From assembly GCF_007970805.1 (NCBI RefSeq), contig NZ_CP042433.1, forward strand, positions 3,782,001-3,846,000: a stretch of 64,000 nt of DNA. Reading direction: 5' to 3'. Shown here piece by piece: positions 26,946 to 35,559 of this stretch. Source of the stretch: Flavisolibacter ginsenosidimutans (lineage in GTDB: Bacteria > Bacteroidota > Bacteroidia > Chitinophagales > Chitinophagaceae). The first letter of the stretch is position 1, and every line of letters begins with the position of its first letter. Both the position numbers and the translations under genes were made by a program. The notes under the pieces are model-generated. The model did no database searches. It was not told the DNA's origin and saw only the letters and a program-made list of their open reading frames with translations.

Positions 26946-29900
26946 ATGAGCGATAAAAGATACTGGCAAAGTTTCGCTGAGTTAAACCATAAAGAAGAGG
27001 TACAAAAAAAGAGCAAGGACGAGTTTGCGGAAGAATTGCCCTTTGGTGAGTTGGAAGAAGGCATTTTGGATGCCAAAACGCCACGCCGTGACTTTTTGAA
27101 ATACCTTGGTTTCAGCACCGCAGCAGCCACCATTGCGGCTTCCTGTGAAGTGCCGGTACGCAAGGCCATGCCTTACGTAAACCGCCCCGAAAATTTAACG
27201 CCGGGCGTTGCCAAATATTTTGCTTCTACGTATGTGCAGGACGGCGACGTGGTGCCGGTAGTCGTGAAGGTTCGCGAGGGCCGCCCCATTAAAATTGAAG
27301 GAAACACTTTGTATCCTTTTACACAAGGTGGCACATCTTCACGTGTACAGGCATCGGTGCTCGATTTATACGACATGTACCGCACGCCTCATCCAAAGCG
27401 CAAAAGCGGAAACAGCTTTCAGGAAATTCCCACCTTTGAACAGGTTGACCAGCAAATAGCAGCAGCAGTAGCAGGTCTTGGCGGCTTGCCGGTTGTCTTG
27501 CTCACCAGCACCATCGTTTCTCCTTCTACCAAACAAATCATTGCAGAATTTCTAGCCAAAAACCCGGGAAGCCGTCACGTTCAATACGACGCCATTTCTT
27601 ATTCGGGGTTGATTGCTGCAAACGGTGGAAAAATCCCGGCGCACAATTTCGACAGAGCTGATGTTGTTGTGAGTCTTGGTGCTGATTTTCTCGGAACATG
27701 GCTTTCGCCCGTTGAATTTGCCCGCGCCTGGAGCGTGAAGCGCAAGATCAACGAGAAGGCCGTGGCCATGAGTAAGCATTACCAGTTTGAAAGCTATTTG
27801 AGCATGACCGGCGCCAATGCCGATGAACGCTTTACGCACCGCCCGTCAGAAACCGGCGCAGTGGCTCTGGCTCTCTTGGCTGCCATGGGCGGTGGTTCTG
27901 CACCTTCTTTGCCTACACCGTTAGCGCAAGCTGTTACAAAGGTGGCCAATGATTTAAAAGCACACAACGGACGAGCCTTGGTTGTTAGCGGAAGCAACGA
28001 TCCAAACGTGCAAACTGTTGTTCGCGAAATCAACCGTTTGGCCGGCGCTTTCGGAACGACCATAGATACGGCAACAACCTTAAACTTCCGCCAGGGGGAT
28101 GACGCAGCTTTCGCCACGTTGGTTGACGACATGAACGCTGGCCGTGTGGGTGCTTTATTGATTTATGGCCCCAATCCTGCCTACGATTATTTTGATGCCG
28201 ACAAGTTCAAAGCCGGCCTTGCAAAAACAAAGTTGTCGGTTTCGTTCAACGAGAAATTAGACGAGACGTCTGAGCTTTGCCAATATCTCATTCCTGCGAA
28301 TCATTACCTCGAAAGTTGGGGTGATGCGGAGCCAAGAAGCGGTTATATTAGTTTCATTCAGCCGACTATTTTCCCGCTGTTTAAAACCCGCCCTTTCCAA
28401 ACCTCTTTGTTGAAATGGAGCGGGAATAATACCGATTACGAAACGTACTTCCGTACGTACTGGACAGGCAAACTTGGCGGCCAAGCCGGCTTTGACAAGG
28501 TTTTGCAAGACGGTGTGCTGGGCAACGCAAAGCCGTCTTTCGCTACGACCACCGCAGCAGCGGTTGTTGATACGGTAAGAACAGCTGTTACAACTCCCGT
28601 TACAACGACCGCAACAAGGGCCGACACAGCGCAGACGGGTAACGTGGGCGCCGCTGTTACTGCGCTTTCATCGGCACGCAAAAGCGGCAAGGATGAAGTG
28701 GTGTTGTACCAAAAAGTTTCGCTTCTTTCCGGCAAGCAATCAGGCAATCCCTGGTTAATGGAAGTGCCCGACCCGATAACAAAAGCTACGTGGGACAACT
28801 ATGCTATGATCTCGACCAAAAAGGCCGAAGAACTGGGCATAGATTACAAGTCAATGGAGTATGAATACTACCAAGACAAGCCGGTAGTTGAATTCACTGC
28901 GAACGGCAAAAAAATAACGCTTCCGGTTTTGGTCATTCCAGGCATGGATGCCAATACAATCGCCATAGCAGTAGGATATGGACGCAGCAAGAATTTTAAT
29001 CCGGCGATGTTTGAAGAAAAAGGAATAGGCCAAAACGTTTATCCATTTGCCCGCTGGAATGCTGCGACGAGAACGATTGATTATACAAACGACGTAACCA
29101 CATCGGCCAAGCCGGTAGATACCTATAAAATTGCCCGTTCACAGGTTCACAATTCTTACGAAGGAAGAACCGAAGTGGTAAAAGAAACCACGCTGGCAAC
29201 CTTTAAGGCAAAGCCCGAAGCATTTCGGAAGTTTCGCGAGGAATTGAAAGAAGACTTTGCGGCCCGCACCGGTAACTACCGCGCCGAAGGCACGCTGTAC
29301 GACGACCCGGCATTAAGAACCCACGAGATCAAGTGGGGCATGAGCATAGACCTCAATAGCTGTATTGGTTGCGGTGCCTGCGTGGTGGCTTGCCATCTGG
29401 AGAACAACGTTCCCGTGGTAGGCAAGAACGAAGTGCTGCGAGCTCACGAAATGCACTGGCTGCGCATTGATCGCTACTTTGTAACGGATGAGAAAAATCC
29501 AGACAATCTGAAGACAGTCGTTTTCCAGCCCATGCTTTGCCAGCACTGTGAAAATGCGCCTTGCGAAAACGTTTGCCCGGTCGCGGCTACGATGCACAAC
29601 TCCGAAGGCATTAACCAAATGGCTTACAACCGTTGCATCGGTACGCGCTATTGCGCCAACAACTGTCCGTATAAAGTACGCCGTTTTAACTGGGGCGATT
29701 ACACCGGCGCCAGCACACACGGTGTATTAGGCCCGAGCAGTGGCGTGGGTGAATTGAACCAGGTTGTTCATCAAATGAACGACGAATTGACCCGCATGGT
29801 GCTAAACCCGGATGTTGTAACCCGCAGCCGCGGTGTAATGGAGAAGTGCAGTTTCTGCGTTCAGCGGACACAGCTAGGCAAACTGCAGGCGAAGATGGAA

Positions 29901-30206
29901 AATCGTCCGCTTGGGGGCGATGACGTGACGTCGGCTTGTGCGCAAGCTTGTCCTACAAACGCCATTGTGTTTGGTAATGCTTACGATAAAAACAGCAGCG
30001 TAGCCAAAATGAGAGCCGACAACCAGCAACGTTTGTTCTATGTAATTGAGCAGATTCACACTTTACCGAATGTGAACTATCTGGCCAAAATCAGAAACAC
30101 AGATGAACTGATTGTGAGCGAAGAAAATGCGAACGAACACGCGGCGCAGCAGCACAGCGAACCCGCAACGCCGCAACAGGAACCGGCAACGGAAGGACAC
30201 AAGTAA
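26946..30206 (+). CDS. actB: Alternative complex III subunit ActB, molybdopterin-like/Fe-S fusion
   Basis: The 1086-residue protein begins with the TAT-variant signal seen in ActB (RRDFLKYLGFSTAAATIAAS, about residues 39-58). A molybdopterin-oxidoreductase-like domain follows to about residue 770; ActB proteins are thought to lack the molybdenum cofactor. A ferredoxin-type domain comes last, with cysteine clusters CIGCGACVVACH, CQHCENAPCENVCP, CIGTRYCANNCP and CSFCVQ...CAQACP, enough for four Fe-S clusters. It carries electrons from the quinol site towards ActA. A Thr/Ala/Val-rich low-complexity insertion occupies about residues 527-575. The last 30 residues are rich in Glu, Gln and Pro. Confidence 0.93.
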   Translation: MSDKRYWQSFAELNHKEEVQKKSKDEFAEELPFGELEEGILDAKTPRRDFLKYLGFSTAAATIAASCEVPVRKAMPYVNRPENLTPGVAKYFASTYVQDGDVVPVVVKVREGRPIKIEGNTLYPFTQGGTSSRVQASVLDLYDMYRTPHPKRKSGNSFQEIPTFEQVDQQIAAAVAGLGGLPVVLLTSTIVSPSTKQIIAEFLAKNPGSRHVQYDAISYSGLIAANGGKIPAHNFDRADVVVSLGADFLGTWLSPVEFARAWSVKRKINEKAVAMSKHYQFESYLSMTGANADERFTHRPSETGAVALALLAAMGGGSAPSLPTPLAQAVTKVANDLKAHNGRALVVSGSNDPNVQTVVREINRLAGAFGTTIDTATTLNFRQGDDAAFATLVDDMNAGRVGALLIYGPNPAYDYFDADKFKAGLAKTKLSVSFNEKLDETSELCQYLIPANHYLESWGDAEPRSGYISFIQPTIFPLFKTRPFQTSLLKWSGNNTDYETYFRTYWTGKLGGQAGFDKVLQDGVLGNAKPSFATTTAAAVVDTVRTAVTTPVTTTATRADTAQTGNVGAAVTALSSARKSGKDEVVLYQKVSLLSGKQSGNPWLMEVPDPITKATWDNYAMISTKKAEELGIDYKSMEYEYYQDKPVVEFTANGKKITLPVLVIPGMDANTIAIAVGYGRSKNFNPAMFEEKGIGQNVYPFARWNAATRTIDYTNDVTTSAKPVDTYKIARSQVHNSYEGRTEVVKETTLATFKAKPEAFRKFREELKEDFAARTGNYRAEGTLYDDPALRTHEIKWGMSIDLNSCIGCGACVVACHLENNVPVVGKNEVLRAHEMHWLRIDRYFVTDEKNPDNLKTVVFQPMLCQHCENAPCENVCPVAATMHNSEGINQMAYNRCIGTRYCANNCPYKVRRFNWGDYTGASTHGVLGPSSGVGELNQVVHQMNDELTRMVLNPDVVTRSRGVMEKCSFCVQRTQLGKLQAKMENRPLGGDDVTSACAQACPTNAIVFGNAYDKNSSVAKMRADNQQRLFYVIEQIHTLPNVNYLAKIRNTDELIVSEENANEHAAQQHSEPATPQQEPATEGHK

Positions 30207-30308
30207 GCTATCAGCATTTAGCCTTCGGCAGTTGGCGAAATGCAGATAATTAAAATAAGAAAACGAAGTATTAAAAAGCTGACAGCCGAAAGCTGACAGC
30301 TCATAGCT
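30206..30308. repeat. Word-type imperfect hairpin between actB and actC
   Basis: The left arm 30206-30236 begins AGCTATCAGC, and the right arm 30277-30308 ends GCTCATAGCT, 9 of 10 bases complementary. Inside, the words AGCATTTAGCC and AGCTGACAGCC recur. The repeat occupies almost all of the 109-bp gap. Confidence 0.65.
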
Positions 30309-30315
30309 TATCAAT

Positions 30316-31758
30316 ATGGCATTACTTAAATACGAATCGCAGGTTAGACCCCCGCTGGTTGAAGGAAACAAGGATTATCACCAGGTCAGTGAAGACATTT
30401 GCCGCCCGGTGGAAGCCACACCTTCCAAACTCTGGTGGATTGGCTTTATCGTTTCGGTACTGTGTTTATTGTTCGGTGTTGTTTCGGTAACACGCGAAGT
30501 TTGGTTCGGTACTGGACAATGGAATCTGAACCGCACCGTAGGTTGGGGCTGGGACATTACCAACTTCGTATGGTGGGTAGGTATCGGTCACGCCGGAACG
30601 CTTATCTCCGCCATTCTTTTGCTGTTCCGCCAAGGATGGAGAACAGGGGTAAACCGTGCGGCGGAAGCCATGACCATCTTTGCGGTGATGTGCGCCGGCC
30701 AGTTCCCGATCTTTCACATGGGCCGTGTTTGGGATGCCTTTTTTACCCTGCCTTATCCAAATTCCCGCGGGCCGCTCTGGGTGAACTTTAACTCTCCGCT
30801 GCTATGGGACGTGTTTGCCATCTCTACGTACTTTACCGTTTCGCTTTTATTCTGGTATGCAGGTTTGCTCCCGGATTTGGCAACCTTAAGAGACCGTGCA
30901 AAAGAAAAATGGCGCAAATATTTTTACGGGGTGGCTTCTTTTGGCTGGTCGGGTTCTACCAAGCACTGGCAGCGTCACGAAGCTTTGTCGCTGGTATTAG
31001 CGGGACTTGCAACGCCGCTGGTGCTTTCGGTTCACACCATTGTATCCTTTGACTTTGCTACGTCGGTAATTCCAGGCTGGCATACAACTATCTTTCCTCC
31101 TTACTTTGTTGCGGGTGCCATCTTCTCAGGCTTTGCAATGGTGCAATCGCTTTTGTTGGTAACAAGAAAAGTTTTACATCTTGAAGACTACATCACCATT
31201 GAGCACATCGAGGTGATGAACAAAGTAATTGTGCTGACCGGTTCTATTGTAGGTATAGCTTATTTGACGGAATTGTTCATCGCCTGGTACTCACACGTAG
31301 AATACGAATGGTTTGCTTTTCGTTACAACCGCGTTGATTTGTCGAGCCCTTACGGCTGGAGCTATTACTTAATGATGGGATGTAACGTGTTGTCGCCACA
31401 AATCTTCTGGTTCCGCAAAATGAGAAGAAGCATTCTGGTAACCTTCTTTATGTCAATACTGGTAAACATCGGTATGTGGTTTGAACGTTTCGTGATCATC
31501 GTTACCTCAATTTACCGAGATTACCTGCCATCAAGCTGGAGCCCGTATTATTCGCCCACAATCTGGGAGGTTGGTTTCTACATAGGCACTTTCGGTTTGT
31601 TCTTTACCTGTTTCTTCTTGTTCAGCAAATTCTTCCCCGTTATCGCAATAGCCGAGATCAAGCATATCCTGAAAAAAAGCGGCGAGAATTACAAGGAAAA
31701 AATGGACGTGATCGAACAGGAGTCGGTAGAAGAGTTTGCGCACGAGTATGCGCACTGA
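30316..31758 (+). CDS. actC: Alternative complex III subunit ActC (NrfD/PsrC-like)
   Basis: The 480-residue integral membrane protein has about ten hydrophobic helices and belongs to the NrfD/PsrC family of quinol-interacting subunits. In ACIII, ActC binds menaquinol near the periplasmic face and passes electrons to the ActB Fe-S clusters. Typical segments include FQWNLNR-like GTGQWNLNRTVGWGWDITNFV (split over residues about 69-89), GHAGTLISAILLLF, and HTIVSFDFATSVIPGWHTTIFPPYFVAGA near the centre. The fourth gene, ActD, follows. The start ATG is 7 bp after the hairpin repeat. Confidence 0.93.
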   Translation: MALLKYESQVRPPLVEGNKDYHQVSEDICRPVEATPSKLWWIGFIVSVLCLLFGVVSVTREVWFGTGQWNLNRTVGWGWDITNFVWWVGIGHAGTLISAILLLFRQGWRTGVNRAAEAMTIFAVMCAGQFPIFHMGRVWDAFFTLPYPNSRGPLWVNFNSPLLWDVFAISTYFTVSLLFWYAGLLPDLATLRDRAKEKWRKYFYGVASFGWSGSTKHWQRHEALSLVLAGLATPLVLSVHTIVSFDFATSVIPGWHTTIFPPYFVAGAIFSGFAMVQSLLLVTRKVLHLEDYITIEHIEVMNKVIVLTGSIVGIAYLTELFIAWYSHVEYEWFAFRYNRVDLSSPYGWSYYLMMGCNVLSPQIFWFRKMRRSILVTFFMSILVNIGMWFERFVIIVTSIYRDYLPSSWSPYYSPTIWEVGFYIGTFGLFFTCFFLFSKFFPVIAIAEIKHILKKSGENYKEKMDVIEQESVEEFAHEYAH

Positions 31759-31790
31759 GAATTGAAAATTTAGAATTTGAAATTTGAAAT
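31759..31790. repeat. Degenerate word repeat in the actC-actD gap
   Basis: AATTGAAAATTTAGAATTTGAAATTTGAAAT repeats the words GAAAATTT/GAATTTGAAATTT. Only one arm is present, but AAATTT words are self-complementary. A comparable AT-rich word run (GGGAATTAGAAATAAGAAATTGAATTAG, 34422-34449) precedes coxB. Confidence 0.4.
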
Positions 31791-31796
31791 CATTCT

Positions 31797-32396
31797 ATGC
31801 CAGTAAAAAAATTTGTGGTTGCTTGTTTTGATGATGAGGCAACGTTGTTCCCGGCGGTAAAAAGTGTGCGCAAAACAGGCTATAAGATTCACGACGTATA
31901 TACGCCGATGCCGATACACGGTTTGGATGCGGCCATGGGCCTACGCGACACGAGCTTACATACGGCGGGTTTTATCTATGCCATTGCAGGCACAACAACA
32001 GCTTTCAGCTTTATCACCTGGACGCTTACTTATGACTGGCCACTGAACATCGGCGGCAAACCTTTCTTCTCTCTTCCGGCATGGATACCCATTATGTTCG
32101 AGTTGACGGTTTTGTTTTCGGCCGTGGGCATGGTGCTTACGTTCTGCTACCTGTGTCAAATGGCGCCGTTTGTGAAAAAAGACCATTTTCACCTTCGCGC
32201 TACCGACGATCTTTTTGTGATGGCCATTGAGTGTACTGATAAAACGAACGACCAGGAAGCATCGGATTTCTTAAAAAATCTCGGCGCCGTAGAAGTAAGT
32301 ACGCAATACAAAGAAACCGGCTGGTGGATTGGCCGCTATGATAAAGAGACAAAAATATTTGGCAAACCCGTTGAACCAGCCATTGCCCAATCTTAA
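31797..32396 (+). CDS. actD: Alternative complex III subunit ActD (DUF3341)
   Basis: The 199-residue protein has the DUF3341 pattern: an N-terminal soluble part (FDDEATLFPAVKSVRKTGYKIHDVYTPMPIHGLD, positions about 12-45), two membrane helices (about 58-80 and 98-122), and a C-terminal cytoplasmic tail that begins DHFHLRATDDLFV. ActD is a structural membrane subunit of ACIII and contains no cofactor. It lies between actC (38-bp gap) and actE (12-bp gap). Confidence 0.92.
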   Translation: MPVKKFVVACFDDEATLFPAVKSVRKTGYKIHDVYTPMPIHGLDAAMGLRDTSLHTAGFIYAIAGTTTAFSFITWTLTYDWPLNIGGKPFFSLPAWIPIMFELTVLFSAVGMVLTFCYLCQMAPFVKKDHFHLRATDDLFVMAIECTDKTNDQEASDFLKNLGAVEVSTQYKETGWWIGRYDKETKIFGKPVEPAIAQS

Positions 32397-32408
32397 TTAT
32401 ACAGTTGG

Positions 32409-33104
32409 ATGAAAAAAATAGTTATAGCTGCTCTTGGTTTTTCCTTTAGCCTTGGCCTTGTGAGCTGTGGCGGCGCAAAGGGCGATGATCCGGGACATTC
32501 TTATATGCCCGACATGTATTATAGCCGTGCTTACGAAGCCTATGGTTACAACGATGTGGGTGGTGAACGCGACAGTCTCGCTGCAAGAGGCATTAGTTAC
32601 AATGCTCTGCTGGTCCCCGGAACGGTGGCTCGCGGCGATCTCTTACCTTATCATTTAACAAGCGATTCGGCTGGTTTAAAAGCGGCCGACGCCCTGAAGA
32701 ACCCAACAGACAGCTCTTCAAAAAAAGAGGCCATCATGAAAGAAGCCGAGCGGCTCTACCTCGTGAATTGCGGCATTTGTCACGGTCCGGCGTTGGACGG
32801 CAACGGACCTTTGTATAAAGGTGGTGACGGACCGTATCCGGCGGCTCCACGACCTCTGAACGGAGACTATGCAAAAAATCTCAGCGACGGAAGTATTTAT
32901 TATACGATCACCTTTGGTAAAAACGCAATGGGAAGCTACGCTTCTCAGTTAAGGCCAGAGCAACGCTGGATGGTGATCAATTACATCCGCAGCAAACAAG
33001 GCGGAGCAGCAAGTGATAGCACGGCAAAAGGTACGGCAATAACTGCACAAGCCTCAATGGGTTCCGCAGCAACAACAGACTCTACCAAGAAGGCAAAACC
33101 ATAA
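32409..33104 (+). CDS. actE: Alternative complex III subunit ActE, monoheme cytochrome c lipoprotein
   Basis: A signal peptide ending LGLVSCGG is a lipobox, so the protein is anchored in the periplasm. A single heme c site, CGICH, is at about residue 121, with a candidate Met ligand in KNAMGSYASQL near residue 178. The domain has the Cytochrom_C_1/CBB3-like length of about 110 residues. ActE is the monoheme subunit of ACIII and a likely exit point for electrons. The C-terminal 35 residues are Ala/Ser/Thr-rich and probably disordered. Confidence 0.92.
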   Translation: MKKIVIAALGFSFSLGLVSCGGAKGDDPGHSYMPDMYYSRAYEAYGYNDVGGERDSLAARGISYNALLVPGTVARGDLLPYHLTSDSAGLKAADALKNPTDSSSKKEAIMKEAERLYLVNCGICHGPALDGNGPLYKGGDGPYPAAPRPLNGDYAKNLSDGSIYYTITFGKNAMGSYASQLRPEQRWMVINYIRSKQGGAASDSTAKGTAITAQASMGSAATTDSTKKAKP

Positions 33105-33130
33105 TTCGCTTATTGAACAAACAGAACGTA

Positions 33131-34372
33131 ATGACACTGAGAGAACAATTTGTTATACCCAAAAAATACAACACCTTGTCGCTGGCATTTATGGCGGTTG
33201 GCGTGTTGTCCATCATTATTCTATTCATCACGCACGGCACCAGCAGCGATGAACACGTGGCCGCACGCTTTTGGGCTTCCATCTTGCAAAACAGCGTTTA
33301 CTTTTTGTTGGTGACCAATGCAGCAATGTTCTTCATTTGTGCCACAACGTTGGCCTGGGGAGGCTGGCAAATGTCTTTTCGAAGGGTATCCGAAGCCATT
33401 TCAACCTGCGTACCGGTTATTGGCGTTATCGCACTCGCCATTTTGCTTGCGCTGATTTTTGGAAGCAACCACGTTATTTACCATTGGGCCAGCCCCGATG
33501 CCGTGCACGATCCTGCCATAGAACACAAATCAGGCTTTTTAAATAAAGGATTTTTTGCCGTGTGGACCGTAATCACGATTGCAGGCTGGTGGCTGCTCGG
33601 CAAAAAAATGCGGCAGCTTTCGCGCAGCATTGACGACCGTCCTTTGACAATTGCAGAAGGGAAAAAATACATTTGGAACAATACGGTTTGGGCCGCGGTT
33701 TACACGGTTTTCTTTGCGCTTACCGTTCTTTCTTCTATTCCGTGGCTTTGGCTCATGAGCATTGATGCGCACTGGTATTCTACCATGTATAGCTGGTACA
33801 CTTTCGCTTCTGTTTTTGTGGCGGCTATAGCTCTCATCACTCTTTTTGTGGTGTACTTGAAAAATAATGGTTACCTGGAGCTGACAACGAAAGAACATCT
33901 GCACGATTTGGGAAAATTCATTTTTGCGTTTTCCATTTTCTGGACCTATTTGTGGTTTGCTCAGTTTATGCTGATCTGGTATGCCAACATTCCGGAAGAA
34001 ACAATTTATTTCAAACCAAGATTGCAAGGGCCGTATCGGGCAATCTTCTGGTTAAATCTGATCATTAACTTCTTGGCTCCTTTGTTACTGTTAATGAAGA
34101 GGGCGCCAAAGCGGAATTACGGAACCATTACCATGATGTCGGTATTAATCCTGTTTGGTCACTGGCTCGATTTCTATCAAATGGTAATGCCAACGGCGGT
34201 AATGAACCCGGAAACAAAACAGACGTACGTGCCCAACATGCTGGCCGATTTGGGAATTGCATTAGGGTTTGTTGGGTTGATTATGTTTGTAACGGTCCGT
34301 TCGCTTGCAAAGCATCCGCTCGTTGCAAAAAACCATCCGTTCCTGAAAGAAAGCATTGTACACCATACCTAA
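33131..34372 (+). CDS. actF: Alternative complex III subunit ActF (quinol:cytochrome c oxidoreductase)
   Basis: The start is ATG 33131 (MTLREQFVIPKK); an in-frame TTG six codons upstream is less likely. The protein of about 413 residues has ten predicted membrane helices and is the second large NrfD-like membrane subunit of ACIII (DUF family of quinol:cytochrome c oxidoreductase). Recognisable stretches are YFLLVTNAAMFFICATTLAWGGW (about residues 56-78, split) and FAFSIFWTYLWFAQFMLIWYANIPEE near 275-300. Together with ActC it forms the membrane core. It is followed after 80 bp by coxB of the terminal oxidase. Confidence 0.92.
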   Translation: MTLREQFVIPKKYNTLSLAFMAVGVLSIIILFITHGTSSDEHVAARFWASILQNSVYFLLVTNAAMFFICATTLAWGGWQMSFRRVSEAISTCVPVIGVIALAILLALIFGSNHVIYHWASPDAVHDPAIEHKSGFLNKGFFAVWTVITIAGWWLLGKKMRQLSRSIDDRPLTIAEGKKYIWNNTVWAAVYTVFFALTVLSSIPWLWLMSIDAHWYSTMYSWYTFASVFVAAIALITLFVVYLKNNGYLELTTKEHLHDLGKFIFAFSIFWTYLWFAQFMLIWYANIPEETIYFKPRLQGPYRAIFWLNLIINFLAPLLLLMKRAPKRNYGTITMMSVLILFGHWLDFYQMVMPTAVMNPETKQTYVPNMLADLGIALGFVGLIMFVTVRSLAKHPLVAKNHPFLKESIVHHT

Positions 34373-34452
34373 GCGAATTATTGATTACCGCTTTCTCATC
34401 TCTAAGTGAGAAGTAGTAGTCGGGAATTAGAAATAAGAAATTGAATTAGAAT

Positions 34453-35511
34453 ATGTCATCTATCTGGATAATCGTTGCGTTTATTTTGGGTTTTCTGATC
34501 GTGTTTCAGATTGCCAAGGCAAGTGAATACGTAGCCATTTTACACGGTGAGGAAAAAACACGACGCGATTCGAACCGTGTAAACGGTTTTATGCTGCTGA
34601 TTTTTTTAGTGGCGGGATTGTTTGGTGTGTGGTACTGCAATCACGCCCTGAAAGACAGAATCCTTGGTGAAGCCGCTTCTAACCATGGCGAAAAAGTGGA
34701 CACAATGCTGTACATCACGCTGGCTATTACGGCTGTGGTTTTCGTGATTACGCAAATCGCCTTGTTTTGGTTTGCTTATAAATACCAGGAAAAAGAAGGA
34801 CGTAAAGCATTTTATTATCCGCACAACAATAAACTCGAATTGATCTGGACGGTTATTCCGGCAATTACCTTAACGGTGCTCATCGGTTTTGGTCTATACT
34901 ATTGGTATGCAATTACGGGAGAAGCACCCAAAAACGCACAAATAGTAGAAGTAACGGGCAGCCAGTTTAAATGGGAATTCCGTTATCCGGGTGCCGACGG
35001 ACAATTGGGGAAAAAATATTACCGGGAAATCAGCGCAAATAATCCACTAGGGCAAATATGGACAGACCCGGCAAACCATGATGACGTGGTGGGCAGTCAG
35101 GAAATGCACCTTGTGGTGAACAAGCCAGTAAAGCTTATCATCGGTTCTAAAGACGTCATTCACGACGTTGGGCTTGTGCATTTCCGCATGAAGATGGACG
35201 CCGTACCGGGACAACCAACGACAATGTGGTTCACGCCAAAATTTACCACAAGGGAAATGAAGCAGAAATACGGCGACGATTTTGAATACGAAATTTCTTG
35301 CGACCAGATGTGCGGACGCGGCCACTTTAGCATGAGGGGAACGGTTGTGGTGGAATCGCAGGCAGAATTTAACATCTGGTTGAAAAAGCAAAAATCGCAA
35401 TACGCAACCGTAATGGAAGCAGAGAAAGGAGCGCCGGCCGCACCCGCCGCTGATAGCGCTAAAAACAAAACCACTGCCCTGAACGCAGTACCGGTAAAAT
35501 CAATTCAATAA
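34453..35511 (+). CDS. coxB: Cytochrome c oxidase subunit II (CuA)
   Basis: The 352-residue protein has three hydrophobic stretches: an N-terminal helix, a helix near residues 48-62, and two transmembrane hairpin helices at about 88-112 and 132-155. The periplasmic cupredoxin domain follows. The CuA ligands are visible as the His in DVGLVHFRMKMD, the pair of Cys in EISCDQMCGRGHFSMRG, and the His/Met after them. There is no CXXCH heme c domain at the C-terminus, so this is an aa3 rather than a caa3 subunit II. It receives electrons from a separate cytochrome domain, probably of ActA or ActE. Confidence 0.94.
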   Translation: MSSIWIIVAFILGFLIVFQIAKASEYVAILHGEEKTRRDSNRVNGFMLLIFLVAGLFGVWYCNHALKDRILGEAASNHGEKVDTMLYITLAITAVVFVITQIALFWFAYKYQEKEGRKAFYYPHNNKLELIWTVIPAITLTVLIGFGLYYWYAITGEAPKNAQIVEVTGSQFKWEFRYPGADGQLGKKYYREISANNPLGQIWTDPANHDDVVGSQEMHLVVNKPVKLIIGSKDVIHDVGLVHFRMKMDAVPGQPTTMWFTPKFTTREMKQKYGDDFEYEISCDQMCGRGHFSMRGTVVVESQAEFNIWLKKQKSQYATVMEAEKGAPAAPAADSAKNKTTALNAVPVKSIQ

Positions 35512-35559
35512 TCCTGTTGCGAGTCTACAATTTATGATGAACAACAAAAAGAACTTGAT

